A DNA stretch of 64,000 nt. Source: Leptospira sanjuanensis. Its GTDB lineage: Bacteria; Spirochaetota; Leptospiria; Leptospirales; Leptospiraceae. Position numbers and translations under genes: made by a program. Within the stretch, counting starts at the first letter, position 1, and every line of letters begins with the position of its first letter. Shown in pieces: positions 37,521 to 50,853 of this stretch. The DNA lies in contig NZ_JAIZBG010000002.1 in NCBI RefSeq assembly GCF_022267325.1, forward strand, positions 48,501 through 112,500, in the 5' to 3' direction. A model generated the notes under the pieces. The model ran no database searches and had not been told where the DNA came from. It saw only the letters and a list, made by a program, of their open reading frames with translations.

Positions 37521-37559
37521 TGCGTTTCAAAGCGGGGGAGCTTTGAACTCTTCCGGATC

Positions 37560-38285
<726 letters not shown>

Positions 38286-38318
38286 TACCAAGCCCCCGGT
38301 AGAGATTAGAGGATAAAA

Positions 38319-38377
<59 letters not shown>

Positions 38378-38511
38378 GCCACATTTTTACCAGATTCTCG
38401 ATCGTTTCATAATTTAGAGCTTTCGGGTTTCTCCGCCGAACGGTGATAAAACTGTGGATTGTGTAAATTTATAATCAAATATTCGTAAAGTTTGAAAGTG
38501 TGTAAAATACC

Positions 38512-38943
38512 ATGAGCCAACCTTTGTCCAACCCGCTCACATGGGCGATCCTCTCCGTAAACGAAGACGGACTCAACTCCGAATCCGTCACACGTGAGTT
38601 AGACCTCAAGCCCGATTTTAGTACTCCCAGAATTGCCACGGACAAGGAAGGAAAACCCCTCGGGTTCGGTCATTGGCAGCTGCATTCCACATTGGACGCG
38701 CTGGCCCCGCTCGAGGATCATATCCTTCAAATTCTGGAGAAGGTGCTTCCTTCCCGTCATAAGGTAAAGGAATTCGCGACGAAACATCATCTTTGCATGT
38801 ACGTTTCGGTGGAGTTCTCGGATTATTCCCGCAAGGAAACGGAAATCTCTCCGAAGCTTCTTTTGCTTTTGGGAAACTTGGGGATCAAACTCGTGTTTCA
38901 ACCTTGGAAACGGGACGAAAAAAGAAGAAGATCAGAAGACTAG
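38512..38943 (+). CDS. DUF4279-like protein
   Basis: The 143-residue cytosolic protein has the pattern [20 protein letters not shown] followed by [20 protein letters not shown], and [16 protein letters not shown], matching DUF4279 proteins (W.l.S......leeHi..ll..l.p....i). The function of the family is unknown. The start codon has no good ribosome-binding site. It overlaps the convergent STAS gene by 12 nt. Confidence 0.7.
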   Translation: MSQPLSNPLTWAILSVNEDGLNSESVTRELDLKPDFSTPRIATDKEGKPLGFGHWQLHSTLDALAPLEDHILQILEKVLPSRHKVKEFATKHHLCMYVSVEFSDYSRKETEISPKLLLLLGNLGIKLVFQPWKRDEKRRRSED

Positions 38944-39258
38944 GACGGCCTTGTCGAATCGATAGAATTGAATCAGTTTTTTAAAAGAAGGGCTCGCACC
39001 GGATATGACAAGGGTTCTGTTTTTCAAACGAAGATCGAATGCGAAAGAAAGAATCTTCATCGCGACCGGAAGAGGCAACACCTTGACGCCGCTCAGATCG
39101 AGTTTTACGTGAAGACTGGATTGATAGAACACGAGCGCGAGAACGGACTTCAATTCGTCGAACGAAGAATCGTCGAACGAAGCGAAAAGAGGGATCACTT
39201 CCGTCGATTGGCGGTTCTTGCGGATTTCGAAATGTTCGTGTCTTTGAATCGGGTCCAT
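38932..39258 (-). CDS. STAS-domain protein
   Basis: At 108 residues it spans a single STAS-like fold: [40 protein letters not shown], then [20 protein letters not shown]. The usual phosphorylatable Ser in D-S-SG is replaced ([11 protein letters not shown]), so it may not be a classical phospho-regulated anti-anti-sigma factor. The SpoIIE-type phosphatase at 23443 is a possible partner in principle, although not adjacent. Confidence 0.7.
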   Translation of the reverse strand: MDPIQRHEHFEIRKNRQSTEVIPLFASFDDSSFDELKSVLALVFYQSSLHVKLDLSGVKVLPLPVAMKILSFAFDLRLKNRTLVISGASPSFKKLIQFYRFDKAVLVF

Positions 39259-39359
39259 GCGTTTTGTTCGCCGAAGAATTTTCGATCGGCGGGAAAAATC
39301 AAACGAGATCCTATGCTCCCTCTTTTTAAAATGGAATCAAGAGGAAAACGAATTCAAAG

Positions 39360-40307
39360 ATGAACGAATTGAGCCGGGAAATTCTCGTCAAACGCGCCAA
39401 GTTCTTATCCGTGTTGCGCCGCTTTTTCGAAGAACGAAATTATCTGGAAATGGATACGCCTTGTCTCAAGGCGGTCCCTTCGATGGAACCGTATTTGGAT
39501 CCGTTTCAAGTTCAATCTCCTTCGGGAAAGGAGAGGGGATTTCTCATTACGTCTCCCGAATATTCTCTGAAGGAAATTCTCTCCAAGGGTTTGGAAAGAA
39601 TCTACGAGATCACGCACACATTCCGTTCCGGCGAAGAAGGAAGTCCGTATCACAGCGCCGAGTTTTTGATGCTCGAATTTTATACCGCCGGAATGCGGCT
39701 CGAAGGTCTGATGGATTTTTGCGTCGAACTTCTGGAGGTTCTGGATCGGGACTTTCATCCTTTCGGTTTTGAGAAGAAGTCGGTGCGTAGAATTTCCGTC
39801 GCGGACGCTTTCCGCGAATTCGCGAACTGCGGAATTTCCAAGGAAGAATTGGACCGAACGATTTCGCTTAACAAACTCAGCGAGATTCCCGCGGAAAAAA
39901 GAGCAACCGAAGATTCCTTTTTTATTGTATTCTTAAATTTAGTGGAGGCGCATCTTCCTAAAGGGTTTACGTTTTTATACGATTATCCGCCGGAGTTGGC
40001 CGCGCTTTCCAAAATCGAATCCGGTTTCGGGAAACGTTTCGAACTCTATTACGGAAATCTGGAATTGGGAAACGCGTTTCAGGAATTGACCGATCCCGTG
40101 GAACAGATTTCCCGGTTTCGTTCCGAGCAGATTCTTCGGAACAATCTCGGAAAGGAAGTTTTCCCGATCGATTCCGGTTTGGAGCGCGCGCTCCAAGAAG
40201 GGATTCCAGAATCGTGCGGAATTTCCATCGGTTTGGACCGGCTTCTTCTCGCCATTTTGGGCGGCGGATCGCTTCGGGAAATCAGTCCGTACTTCGGTAG
40301 ATTCTGA
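39360..40307 (+). CDS. epmA: EpmA-like (PoxA/GenX) lysyl-tRNA synthetase paralogue
   Basis: The 315-residue class II synthetase catalytic domain lacks the N-terminal OB fold, as in EpmA, which attaches beta-lysine to elongation factor P. Motif 2 is present as [20 protein letters not shown] and motif 3 as [32 protein letters not shown] and [17 protein letters not shown] are typical of EpmA. No epmB or efp is in the window, so the target is inferred. It is divergent from the STAS gene and precedes an OmpA-domain gene. Confidence 0.85.
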   Translation: MNELSREILVKRAKFLSVLRRFFEERNYLEMDTPCLKAVPSMEPYLDPFQVQSPSGKERGFLITSPEYSLKEILSKGLERIYEITHTFRSGEEGSPYHSAEFLMLEFYTAGMRLEGLMDFCVELLEVLDRDFHPFGFEKKSVRRISVADAFREFANCGISKEELDRTISLNKLSEIPAEKRATEDSFFIVFLNLVEAHLPKGFTFLYDYPPELAALSKIESGFGKRFELYYGNLELGNAFQELTDPVEQISRFRSEQILRNNLGKEVFPIDSGLERALQEGIPESCGISIGLDRLLLAILGGGSLREISPYFGRF

Positions 40308-40418
40308 ACGCAAAACGCGGCTCAACAAATCGAGTCGAAAGGTCGATCTTATAAAAGAGAGTAAAAACTTTGGTTGCAGGGAATGAATTCTTCCTTAAAC
40401 CTTGGTGCGGCGGGGATC

Positions 40419-41588
40419 ATGGCGAAAAAAGAGAACTACTACGTTACCATCAAAGGTAGAAAATACGATCGGGAGTTGATCAAACTCGCCGAGGAATTCA
40501 CTTCCGGCAAACGGGACGGTAGAATTTCGGTTAACGACGCGAAACAACTCTTGAAGGCCGTCAAAGATAACAACAGTTATACGGACATCGAAAAACACAC
40601 GATCGAATACATCCGTGAGAATTATAAATTTACGGAAAAGTCGGACGAATGGTTCCGCACTGAAATCCGCAAATGGGCCGCTAAAAAAGTGCAAGAAGCC
40701 AAAAAGAAAGGAACTCCTTCTTCGGAATCGATCCTAGTCGACGAGAACGAGGCACCGGACGCGAATTTCCCGTCCAGTTGGTCCGACGACAAAGGGAGCG
40801 GCGCTTACGAAACTCCCGCAAAAGATTATACGAATTACATTCCTACCCCGTCCGCAAAACCGCATCTGAAAAAGGACAAGACCGTTCCGATCCTGATTTT
40901 CTTGGCGGGACTTTTGATTCTCGTGGGATTGATCTATTTCTTTTGGACCCTGTTCTCGAACGAAAACAAGGATCGTTCGGAAGAATTGGCAAAGTCGAAA
41001 ACGAAATCTTCCGTTACGGCGAGCGCGTCAAAAGCGACGGAGGAATCCGCTTCGACTTCTTTCGCAAAAGAAAAGACTGCTCCTTCGTTGAAGGATGCCT
41101 TTTCGGAAGGTACTAAAAAAGAAACCCTACAGGGTCCGGTCGCGATTCTCAAAACGAAAGAGGAAAAACAAGAACCGAAGGTCGAACCGAAATCTTCTTT
41201 TTCTTGGTGGCGCAAGAATGACTCGGAAGAATTGTCTTCCAATCCGAAATTCCGCCAACTCGAAGAAAAGACGATCCGCTTTGAAAAGAACAGCATTCAA
41301 GTTCACAAAGAATCGAGACCGAATCTCAACCAACTTTCCCGTTGGATGCGGGAGGATTCTTCCCTTCGCGTAAAAATCATCGGTCATACTTCTCTGGAAG
41401 GTTCCGAAGCCGCGAATCTAAAAGTTTCCCAGCTTCGCGCGGAGATGGTTCGGGATTATCTCGTCGGGAACGGAATTTCTCAGGATCGTTTTGAAATCGT
41501 TCCGAAAGGTGCGAGCGTTCCGATCGGAGACAACTCCAAGGAAGAAGGGAAGGAGATGAATCGCAGAGTGGAACTGAGAATCCGCTGA
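40419..41588 (+). CDS. Membrane-anchored protein with OmpA-like peptidoglycan-binding domain
   Basis: At 389 residues from ATG 40419 (upstream ATG at 40383 and TTG at 40374 are alternatives). A cytosolic N-terminal domain (about 1-110, [20 protein letters not shown]) is followed by one transmembrane helix ([20 protein letters not shown]) and a Ser/Lys/Glu-rich linker. It ends in an OmpA domain with [33 protein letters not shown] and NRRVELRI, which binds diaminopimelate in peptidoglycan. The domain order resembles MotB-like or flagellar/secretion-linked anchors, with an unusually large cytosolic part that might bind a partner. The function is unknown. Confidence 0.8.
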   Translation: MAKKENYYVTIKGRKYDRELIKLAEEFTSGKRDGRISVNDAKQLLKAVKDNNSYTDIEKHTIEYIRENYKFTEKSDEWFRTEIRKWAAKKVQEAKKKGTPSSESILVDENEAPDANFPSSWSDDKGSGAYETPAKDYTNYIPTPSAKPHLKKDKTVPILIFLAGLLILVGLIYFFWTLFSNENKDRSEELAKSKTKSSVTASASKATEESASTSFAKEKTAPSLKDAFSEGTKKETLQGPVAILKTKEEKQEPKVEPKSSFSWWRKNDSEELSSNPKFRQLEEKTIRFEKNSIQVHKESRPNLNQLSRWMREDSSLRVKIIGHTSLEGSEAANLKVSQLRAEMVRDYLVGNGISQDRFEIVPKGASVPIGDNSKEEGKEMNRRVELRIR

Positions 41589-41644
41589 GTTAGAACGCGA
41601 CCCGTAGGGAGCGTTCTGCTGAGTTCACGCGACTCTCGAAAACT

Positions 41645-41681
41645 TATCGAACGACCTATCGAACGACCCGTAGAGAGTGAG
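41645..41681 (+). repeat. Intergenic repeat family R2, copy with tandem 12-mer
   Basis: Two adjacent exact copies of TATCGAACGACC (41645-41656 and 41657-41668) are followed by CGTAGAGAGTGAG. The motif recurs in inverted orientation at 44295-44319. It is a dispersed intergenic repeat. Confidence 0.6.
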
Positions 41682-41748
41682 ATAAAAGATAAGATAAGAA
41701 ATTGAATTCCAGGAAGCGTTCTTGATTTCCACGAATTCCGAAAAAGTT

Positions 41749-41774
41749 ATTTTTCAATCGACCGTTTGAAAAAT
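41749..41774. promoter_or_regulatory. 9-bp inverted repeat upstream of acnA
   Basis: ATTTTTCAA and TTGAAAAAT are perfect arms around TCGACCGT, about 180 bp above the acnA start. No clear T-run follows, so it is either an operator or a weak terminator for the preceding OmpA-domain gene. Confidence 0.4.
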
Positions 41775-41939
41775 CCTATACAAACAAAATGCTTACAACA
41801 GCATGATTTTATAACTTGTCCCAACCACCAACCTTTCTGAGGCTCGGAAAGTTTGCCGACTCCAATACGCATACCGGGCTTGTCTAAGGTTCTTGTCCTC
41901 CTCGATGAACTCAGGGCATTCTTGGGGCAGGTGCATAAC

Positions 41940-44227
<2,288 letters not shown>

Positions 44228-44286
44228 TTTAAAAACTTGGCGGGGCGCCCGTTCCGATGTTCGGAACGACGCGCTTTCCGCGAGCT

Positions 44287-44319
<33 letters not shown>

Positions 44320-44447
44320 ATGCATCGCTTCGGCCGCAAGCGGCCGCGAGTGCGTCGCTCCAATCGCTGGCGCGGGGGAGTGTTGATTCGAGATTTTGTG
44401 GGAGTTCCTACAAAGTTGTGAGTTGGGGATTTTACTTTACAAAATTA

Positions 44448-44563
44448 GAATTTTCTGATAGAGGAAAATTGGCCCGAATCACTCCCGCCTCCTCTCCACC
44501 GCCGCCCAAAATTAGGGTGGGGCGCGCTTTGTTTCAGGGAAGAACTTGTAGGAGTTCCGACAA
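44448..44563 (+). repeat. Intergenic repeat family R1, copy 3
   Basis: This copy is closest to copy 1: both share TTTTCTGATA, GGAAAATTGGCCCGA, ACTCCCGCCTCCTCTCCACC and GCCGCCCAA, then AGGGTGGGG. It ends with a TGTAGGAGTTCCGACA short repeat. The near-identity over about 75 bp between copies more than 33 kb apart indicates a dispersed repeat family. Confidence 0.7.
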
Positions 44564-44575
44564 ACGTATTCTTTT

Positions 44576-45280
44576 TTATTTGGATTTTTTCTTTTCCGCT
44601 TCCGGTTCTAAACCTTTACGGAAGATCCTCGCGACTTCTTTGATGGTGGCTTGGATTTCCGCGGGAGGGATTTTATAAACGCATTGACCCATAAAGCCTA
44701 ACGCAAAGGTAAGAGAAGAAATCGCATACGCGATGGATTTGAGATCCGCTTTCGGATCGATTTTTCCGGCCTTCTTGAATTTTTCCAACTCGGCCATAAA
44801 CTCGGGAAGGGCTCTCGTATAAATTTTCTTTTGAATGATCTGGCTGACTTCCGGGTCCAGTATGATCTGACTTACCGCGACTTTCATAAAATCTTCCGCG
44901 TCTCGAAAGTCTCTGCATTTGCCGGACATGGAATACTGAAGGCTCGCTTCCAAGTCTTGATAACTTTCCGGCGTTTTGTTCGCGCGGGTAGGGGTCTCTT
45001 CTTGTTTGATGTCTTCGGATCGGGTGAGAATGGCTTCGAGAAGACCTTTTTTGTTTCCGAAGTATCGGAAGATCAGAGCTTCGTTCGCATTAGCAAGCTT
45101 GGCTATATCTTTCGTATTAGCGGCATCGTATCCTTTCTTCGCAAAGACTTGAATCGCAGCTAAAAGAATCGCCGTTTCCGTGGCGGAACGATCTCTTTTG
45201 CGAATCATCGTTTCACAGGCAGCCTCATCCTTCATTTGTTGAATTTCCGAGTTGTTTGCCTTCGATCTAACCGACTTCAT
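44576..45280 (-). CDS. TetR/AcrR-family transcriptional regulator
   Basis: At 234 residues from ATG 45280 (a GTG at 45322 is an alternative). The N-terminal TetR helix-turn-helix is [53 protein letters not shown] at about residues 32-84. The C-terminal all-helical ligand domain has a Lys/Glu-rich end. The ATG follows GGGATC. It is divergent from the glycosyltransferase gene at 45551 with a 270-bp gap, which it may regulate. The ligand is unknown. Confidence 0.9.
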   Translation of the reverse strand: MKSVRSKANNSEIQQMKDEAACETMIRKRDRSATETAILLAAIQVFAKKGYDAANTKDIAKLANANEALIFRYFGNKKGLLEAILTRSEDIKQEETPTRANKTPESYQDLEASLQYSMSGKCRDFRDAEDFMKVAVSQIILDPEVSQIIQKKIYTRALPEFMAELEKFKKAGKIDPKADLKSIAYAISSLTFALGFMGQCVYKIPPAEIQATIKEVARIFRKGLEPEAEKKKSK

Positions 45281-45550
45281 TTTGATCCCTATAAAAGTTA
45301 AGACTGGCCCAGTGTCACTCACTATTTCGGTAAAGCCCCGCTCCCTTCAAAAAGCAGAAATGCAAAGCATGCGATAACGTGGAAATTCGAGGAGTCTTGT
45401 ACTCCTATAACCGACCTTAAGCCTATTTTTTTCAATATGACCCGACCGATACTTTTTTCCGTTCACGATTTTATTCTAGATTGTCATTTTTTAGATTAGA
45501 CGAAACGATTGCAATAAGTAAGTAAGTAATTACATAAAAGAAGGTGCAAA

Positions 45551-47302
45551 ATGTTAGGCAACTCTTCTAAAAAAATAGAGTATCCCCTCGTTTCGGATGT
45601 TTCGTCGAAAGATTCCCTTCGAAAAATTTCCTCCAGTCGGAGAGATCTGCTCATGGCGGCCGTTCTTTTCGTCATTTCGGTGCTTTTCCTTTTTCCCAAC
45701 ATAGGTTCGAGAGCCGTGTTGCCTCAAGGCGACGAGGAAATGCATATCGCGACGATTCGGGAAAGCATTCAAACCGGAGAAATTCTTTTTCCGAGGTTCG
45801 AAGGTTTTATGAATCTATACAAGCCTCCCGTTCTTTTTTGGACCGGGATCGCTTCCGACTTGATTTTCGGAACGAGTTTAACCTCCGAAAGACTTCCTTC
45901 TTTGTTTCTTTTTGCGGGAACGGGAATTTTGATCTACTTCGCGTTACGGTTGTTCAAGGCGGCTCCGATTTATTCGGCGATCATCGCTTCGAGTTATCTT
46001 CTGACCCTCGGAGTTTTTAAGTTTTCTAGATTGGTGATGATGGAAGCTTTGATGACGTTTTTATTGGCGGCCTCCACCTATCTACTGTTAGTTTATTTTA
46101 AAAAAAGAAACCGTTCCTTTCTCATTGCGGCGGCGCTCGTTTCGGGCTTTGCCTGTCTCGTCAAGGGACCCTTGTTCCAAGTATACTCGGGAACCTTACT
46201 TGCAGGTTGGGCCTTCCTTCACGCCTTTCAATTTCAGGCAAACGGAGAATGGTCCGGTAAAAAACGTTTGGTCCGAATGATTCTGGATCAGGTTCTGTTT
46301 CACGCGCTCGCGCTCGGAGTTCTCGCGGCTTGGGGAGGAATTCTTACTTCTCTTTCGCCTGCGGGAAGCGCTTTCTTAAAAGTATTCTTCTTCACCGAGA
46401 ACCTCGGTAAATTCTCGTCTGCTACTACCAATCAGAATGAGTTCATTATCCTTTTGGGGTGGATCCTGTACTGTCTTCCATTTTCGCCGTTTCTTTTGGA
46501 AACGATGTCGAAGACGATCGTAAAGTCTTCGAAAAGTTTCGGAGGGATGATAGGCAGGGTCCTTATTTTTTCAAGCGTTGCGATTTCGATCATACACGAA
46601 CTTCCCAATCGAAAGGATTATTATTATATTCTACCGCTCATACCTCTTGCGTTTATCGGAGTGGGTTTGTATTTTTCGAGAAAGGATCAGGAAGTTTCCT
46701 TGTCCGGTCCTCTTTCACGCAACTTCCGATTTTTGATTTTCGTTTCGATCGTTCTCGGTCTCGGAAAGATTCTATTGGATTTTCGTTCGGGACAAGAGGC
46801 TTGGGTCGATCTTCTTTGGGTCGGCTTCGCGAATATCGTGGGCGCGTTCTGGATCATTCCCCATAAAAAGACCATCCTTTATAAGACGTCTTTGACTCTT
46901 CTGCTCGGAACCGGATTCATGTTTTACTTGCAGCTTTTGTTGATTCCTTCGGTGAATCTTCCCGACGTACCGTTAACGGGAAGAATCCAGGAAAGCAAGA
47001 ATCTCTGCGTCGTATCGGAAAATCCTTGGGTTTCTCTTACGTTCAAAAACGCGTTACCCGGAACCTCGGTGGAACATTCGCTTCCCGGAGCGCAGATGAA
47101 TTGTATGGACGGAAAACGAGACGTAGTATTGTATCGAGTGGAATCTTCCTTGCCGAAAGGATACGCTCTCGCACAAACTTGGTCGATCTGGAAACGCGAC
47201 TTAGGATTAAAGGAAGTTCTTATCCACCAGGATCTGTACGATAAGATCCGTTTTTACAGTCACGATTCTTCCTTGCAGCAGGCCGCGGAGAATGGCCGAT
47301 GA
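45551..47302 (+). CDS. GT39/ArnT-type membrane glycosyltransferase
   Basis: At 583 residues it has about 11-12 transmembrane helices. After the first helix comes the acidic PQGDEEMHIATIRES, which aligns with the catalytic Asp-Glu region of the PMT/ArnT family, and FEGFMNLYKPPVLFW follows as is typical. A C-terminal soluble domain of about 90 residues is periplasmic. Such enzymes transfer a sugar from a polyprenyl phosphate carrier to lipid A or another envelope acceptor. AAGG lies 6 nt before the ATG, just after a short AAGT microsatellite. It overlaps the next gene by 4 nt. Confidence 0.85.
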   Translation: MLGNSSKKIEYPLVSDVSSKDSLRKISSSRRDLLMAAVLFVISVLFLFPNIGSRAVLPQGDEEMHIATIRESIQTGEILFPRFEGFMNLYKPPVLFWTGIASDLIFGTSLTSERLPSLFLFAGTGILIYFALRLFKAAPIYSAIIASSYLLTLGVFKFSRLVMMEALMTFLLAASTYLLLVYFKKRNRSFLIAAALVSGFACLVKGPLFQVYSGTLLAGWAFLHAFQFQANGEWSGKKRLVRMILDQVLFHALALGVLAAWGGILTSLSPAGSAFLKVFFFTENLGKFSSATTNQNEFIILLGWILYCLPFSPFLLETMSKTIVKSSKSFGGMIGRVLIFSSVAISIIHELPNRKDYYYILPLIPLAFIGVGLYFSRKDQEVSLSGPLSRNFRFLIFVSIVLGLGKILLDFRSGQEAWVDLLWVGFANIVGAFWIIPHKKTILYKTSLTLLLGTGFMFYLQLLLIPSVNLPDVPLTGRIQESKNLCVVSENPWVSLTFKNALPGTSVEHSLPGAQMNCMDGKRDVVLYRVESSLPKGYALAQTWSIWKRDLGLKEVLIHQDLYDKIRFYSHDSSLQQAAENGR

Positions 47303-47682
47303 ACTTTTCCGAAAGCCCGAAAAACGGGTCCATAAACGCGACTCTTCGGCATATCGTCCGATACGCTCCCGTCTACGCTTTGTTAGTTCTTATGTTCGCG
47401 GTCGTTTTGGTGAAATACGGAAGGGCGGTTCAAAAAGAAGAATTCTATTCTTCCGAATCTAAGGAGATTTGTCTCGCGTATTGCACGAAGTTGACCGGTT
47501 GTGTGGCGGAGTTGTTTCCGGGAGCTGTCGTTTCCGAGCAGATGGGGAAGATCGAAAATTCCTGTTTGCGTGGATGCAGAAAACACTTCGATAAGATGCA
47601 GGTTTGTTTAAACGGGATCGAAACCGCGAGTTGCAAATCTCTTACGGGTTGTCTGCAAACGGAGATCCAAAAGTATTACTGA
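47299..47682 (+). CDS. Cys-rich single-pass membrane protein coupled to the GT39 gene
   Basis: The 127-residue protein has one N-terminal transmembrane helix (APVYALLVLMFAVVLV) followed by a periplasmic domain with eight cysteines (EICLAYCTKLTGC, SCLRGCRK, QVCLNG, SCKSLTGC). The even number and spacing suggest four disulfides. The ATG overlaps the stop of the glycosyltransferase gene (ATGA), so the two are translated together and probably function together. The family is not recognised. Confidence 0.7.
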   Translation: MNFSESPKNGSINATLRHIVRYAPVYALLVLMFAVVLVKYGRAVQKEEFYSSESKEICLAYCTKLTGCVAELFPGAVVSEQMGKIENSCLRGCRKHFDKMQVCLNGIETASCKSLTGCLQTEIQKYY

Positions 47683-47684
47683 TT

Positions 47685-47767
47685 TGTGGGAACTCCTTCA
47701 GGAAATCGCGGCGGATCGCGGCACCGAGCCGCGGATCCGACCGAATGCGACTAAAAATGTGGGAACT
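47685..47767. repeat. Short GTGGGAACTC intergenic repeats
   Basis: TGTGGGAACTCCT at about 47686 and TGTGGGAACTCAT at about 47756 lie in the 152-bp gap between two converging genes. Related words occur at 11819, 35507, 44399 and 44547. They form a short dispersed family. Confidence 0.5.
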
Positions 47768-47834
47768 CATACGATTTCGGAAATTACGAAAAAGTTCCGA
47801 TCCTAAACGAAACGATTTCGAAACTCCTACGAGA

Positions 47835-48443
47835 TTATTCCGAAAAATCTTTGTAAAACCGTTTAACCTTCTCCACGTATTTCTGCGTTTCCTTATACGG
47901 AGGAATTCCTCCGTACTTATCCACGGCTCCCGGTCCCGCGTTGTAGGCTGCGAGCGCATGATCCAGATTCTTGTATTTGCTCAAAAGATCGCTTAAGAAT
48001 TTCGTACCGCCCGCGACATTCTCCGCCGGGTCGGAAGGATCATCCACTCCGAGAAGGTTCGCGGTGGAAGGCATGAGCTGCATCAATCCGATCGCTCCTT
48101 TGGGTGAAACCGCATTCGCCTTAAATCCGGATTCCGCTTTGATCACGCTTTGAACCAAAGAAGGATCGAGATGATTCTTTTCCGATTCTTTGCGGATGAT
48201 CTCCGCGAGAGTAGGTTCAATGCCTTTGAGATCGCCTCTGGAATCTCTTCTCCCAGGTTCTGTTTGCAGATTCGGTTCCGCGGTTTTTTCCTGAGCCGCC
48301 TTCAGAATGGAATCAAAGTCCTGCTGCGAGGCGGAAACTCGCTCGGGCGTCGGCGTTTCCCGGACAAATTGATTCGGAAGACTTTCGATTTCACGAATTC
48401 GGTTCAAAATCGTTTGCACAGTAGGCAATTCTTCGATCCTCAT
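47835..48443 (-). CDS. Lytic transglycosylase (SLT family)
   Basis: The 202-residue protein has a C-terminal Slt-type domain (about 80-195): the catalytic Glu in [19 protein letters not shown] (E104), [26 protein letters not shown] and [17 protein letters not shown]. The N-terminal 75 residues are a charged linker with no clear signal peptide, so export may need another route or a flagellar/injected context, or the start may lie elsewhere. Such enzymes cleave peptidoglycan glycan strands. It is divergent, by 31 bp, from the histidine kinase gene. Confidence 0.9.
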   Translation of the reverse strand: MRIEELPTVQTILNRIREIESLPNQFVRETPTPERVSASQQDFDSILKAAQEKTAEPNLQTEPGRRDSRGDLKGIEPTLAEIIRKESEKNHLDPSLVQSVIKAESGFKANAVSPKGAIGLMQLMPSTANLLGVDDPSDPAENVAGGTKFLSDLLSKYKNLDHALAAYNAGPGAVDKYGGIPPYKETQKYVEKVKRFYKDFSE

Positions 48444-48474
48444 ATTATGTCTCTCGGAGAATTCTCCCGAAAGA

Positions 48475-50853
48475 ATGAACTTTTTTTTCTTTTTGAGGAA
48501 ATTTCAAGGGATTCTTGATAAATCTGCCGCGTGCGAAATACTGCCTTTTGTGATCGAAATTGCAATCACATCCAGAATCACGGCGTTCCCGATCGTATAC
48601 GCGAAGTCGCGGGGCTTTTTTGAAAAAGAAGGAGTTCCGGTTCAGATCCGGGTGCTCGAAAACTACGATGCGGTTCTCGCTTTTTTGAGTTCGGGAAAGG
48701 TGGAGGCCGGTGAAATTCCGTTTACGACTTGGTTGGATCTGCATTTCAAAAAGGCGGCGCCGAACAAATCGATTTATCGCGGAATGATTCTTTCGAGAAT
48801 GATCCATTCCTTTTACTCGAGATACAACTCGACCGCGGATTCCATCTTGGAAGGAACTCCGTATTTAATCCCGGTTCTGCAAAGCACTTCTCTTGATAAA
48901 TTGCTCGCGCAGGAATTTTTAAGTTCGAGTCGTCTTCGTAAAAAAATCTCCGCTTCCTTCGTTTATTCCCGGTCGTATCTTTTGGAGAACGAGTTCGCTC
49001 AAACGGGAACGCTCGGCCTCGTCGGTTCCGTTCAGGAATCCCATTTTTTAAACAACGGGTTCCGCATTTCGGACGGAAGGGATCTTCCTCCGTATCGATT
49101 GCCGGTCAACATGCTCGCGTTTAACGGAAGATTTGCGAGAACGTATCCCGATCGCATTCAAAAAGTGCAAACCGCTTTGACTCGAGCGATCCAATCCCTG
49201 ATCGAGAACACGAGCGTTTCCACCGAACACGTGATTCAGGAAAGTATTCCCGAGTTCAAGATCGAAGCCGAACAACTGCATTACTTTTACAAACAACCTT
49301 CTCAAGATCTAAAGGAAATTCTTTCTCCGGTCGCCGCGTCGGAGGAGTTGGAATATCTCGGAAAAATTTATTGGAGATCGATGGGACATCTCATCGATCC
49401 TCCTCCGGTTCTTTTGGAAGCCCTAGACTTTGCGGCAAAAGATCCGATTCCTTCGTATCCATCCGCGTTTAAAACGAAAAAGACGGCGTTGATGGAAGAA
49501 CAGTTCAACCGCAAGGACGAGTCGAACAAACTTTTACAACAAGCGGGTGATCGACGAGAACTGGGGGATTTGGTTTCCGATCTTCAGAATCTCGTGTTGA
49601 ACATCTACAATTCCAAGAAAGGAGTTCGTCTTCCGATACTTCCTTTGAAAGGAACCGCTTCCGCGATCCGTTCCGGAGTCAATTCGATTCTCGATTTTCT
49701 TTTTCAGGAGATTCGTAGTCAGGAAATCCGTACATCAGCAATCGATAATGTTCTTATGATGCAGGGTTTGGAGATGGACAAACGAAGCATCGAACTTCAA
49801 TTCTCGGACGATCGATTCAATTACCTTTTCGAATTTTCTCCGATTCCGGTCATTCTTTTGGATTCGGTTTCGGGAGCGTTGATCGCCGGGAACTATAATT
49901 TTAGAAGTTTAACCGGTTATAGCAAGGACAACATCACCAATCTAAGACTCGAGGATCTGTTTCCCGGTTTGAACGAAATGGGGGATTGGTCCTCTCCCAC
50001 AAAGTCCGCCGAAACGATGTTGCGTGTCGATCAAGCGAAGATGAGGCTTCGGGACAAATCGGAAATGGGAGTTTCCTTGAGCATTACTGCGTTGTTCGAA
50101 CGCGCGCGGAAAATCTATCAGGTTCATATCCTTTACGATTCGGAAAAGAAGGAAACCGAACAGGCAAAACACGAATTCATATCCAATATCAGTCACGAAC
50201 TTCGTTCTCCGATGACGAACATCCAAGGTTACTTCGAACTTCTCCGAGCGGAGTTGAATTCTTCCATTTCCAAAGAACAAGTCGGAATGTTGGATGTGAT
50301 CGAAAAGAACATCAAACGTCTGAATCACCTGATCGAAAACCTGCTGAAGTTCGAAGAAGTTCGGACGGAAGACAACTCCGGTTTGATCGAGAATTTCGAT
50401 CCCGCTCTCGTCATCGAGGAAGTCGTCTATTCGAACGGGCCATCGGCAAAGGAAAAAGGGCTCGGAGTCGAACTCTCTCTGATCAAGAAGTTGAAAGTAC
50501 GCGGAATCCGTTTCGAATTCTCGCAGGTGATCACGAATCTTTTCGTCAACGCGATCAAATACACCGAACGGGGAAAGATCGAAATCCGAATGATCGAATC
50601 GGGGACCGGCAAACTCGAAATTAACATCAAGGATACGGGAGTGGGAATCGATCGCCAATACGTCGAAAAGGTGTTCGAACGTTTTTTCAGAATTCCGAAC
50701 GATCGAAACAAACGGATCGGAGGAACCGGACTCGGTCTTCCGATTTCCAGAAGTATTCTTCATAAGATGGACGGGGAAATCACTTTGGAATCCCGCGTCA
50801 ACGGCGGAAGTAATTTCCGCATCTTCCTTCCTTTGCAGAAACAGGAATCGTGA
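48475..50853 (+). CDS. Soluble hybrid sensor kinase: substrate-binding domain + PAS + HisKA/HATPase
   Basis: The 792-residue protein has an NMT1/THI5-like substrate-binding domain at about 28-330 ([32 protein letters not shown]), a helical segment, a PAS domain (about 455-560), HisKA with the H box [19 protein letters not shown], and HATPase ([25 protein letters not shown]). No convincing signal peptide or transmembrane helix separates the binding domain from the kinase, so the sensor probably works in the cytosol. A GTG downstream (at VIEIAI) is an alternative start. The next gene's ATG overlaps the last base of its stop codon. The ligand may be a thiamine- or nitrate-like small molecule; this is only suggested by the domain type. 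Confidence 0.85.
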   Translation: MNFFFFLRKFQGILDKSAACEILPFVIEIAITSRITAFPIVYAKSRGFFEKEGVPVQIRVLENYDAVLAFLSSGKVEAGEIPFTTWLDLHFKKAAPNKSIYRGMILSRMIHSFYSRYNSTADSILEGTPYLIPVLQSTSLDKLLAQEFLSSSRLRKKISASFVYSRSYLLENEFAQTGTLGLVGSVQESHFLNNGFRISDGRDLPPYRLPVNMLAFNGRFARTYPDRIQKVQTALTRAIQSLIENTSVSTEHVIQESIPEFKIEAEQLHYFYKQPSQDLKEILSPVAASEELEYLGKIYWRSMGHLIDPPPVLLEALDFAAKDPIPSYPSAFKTKKTALMEEQFNRKDESNKLLQQAGDRRELGDLVSDLQNLVLNIYNSKKGVRLPILPLKGTASAIRSGVNSILDFLFQEIRSQEIRTSAIDNVLMMQGLEMDKRSIELQFSDDRFNYLFEFSPIPVILLDSVSGALIAGNYNFRSLTGYSKDNITNLRLEDLFPGLNEMGDWSSPTKSAETMLRVDQAKMRLRDKSEMGVSLSITALFERARKIYQVHILYDSEKKETEQAKHEFISNISHELRSPMTNIQGYFELLRAELNSSISKEQVGMLDVIEKNIKRLNHLIENLLKFEEVRTEDNSGLIENFDPALVIEEVVYSNGPSAKEKGLGVELSLIKKLKVRGIRFEFSQVITNLFVNAIKYTERGKIEIRMIESGTGKLEINIKDTGVGIDRQYVEKVFERFFRIPNDRNKRIGGTGLGLPISRSILHKMDGEITLESRVNGGSNFRIFLPLQKQES

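Noticed and set aside
49942..50763. Minus-strand open frame opposite the kinase domain of the 48475 gene
   Set aside because: Shadow frame; no motif and no ribosome-binding site.
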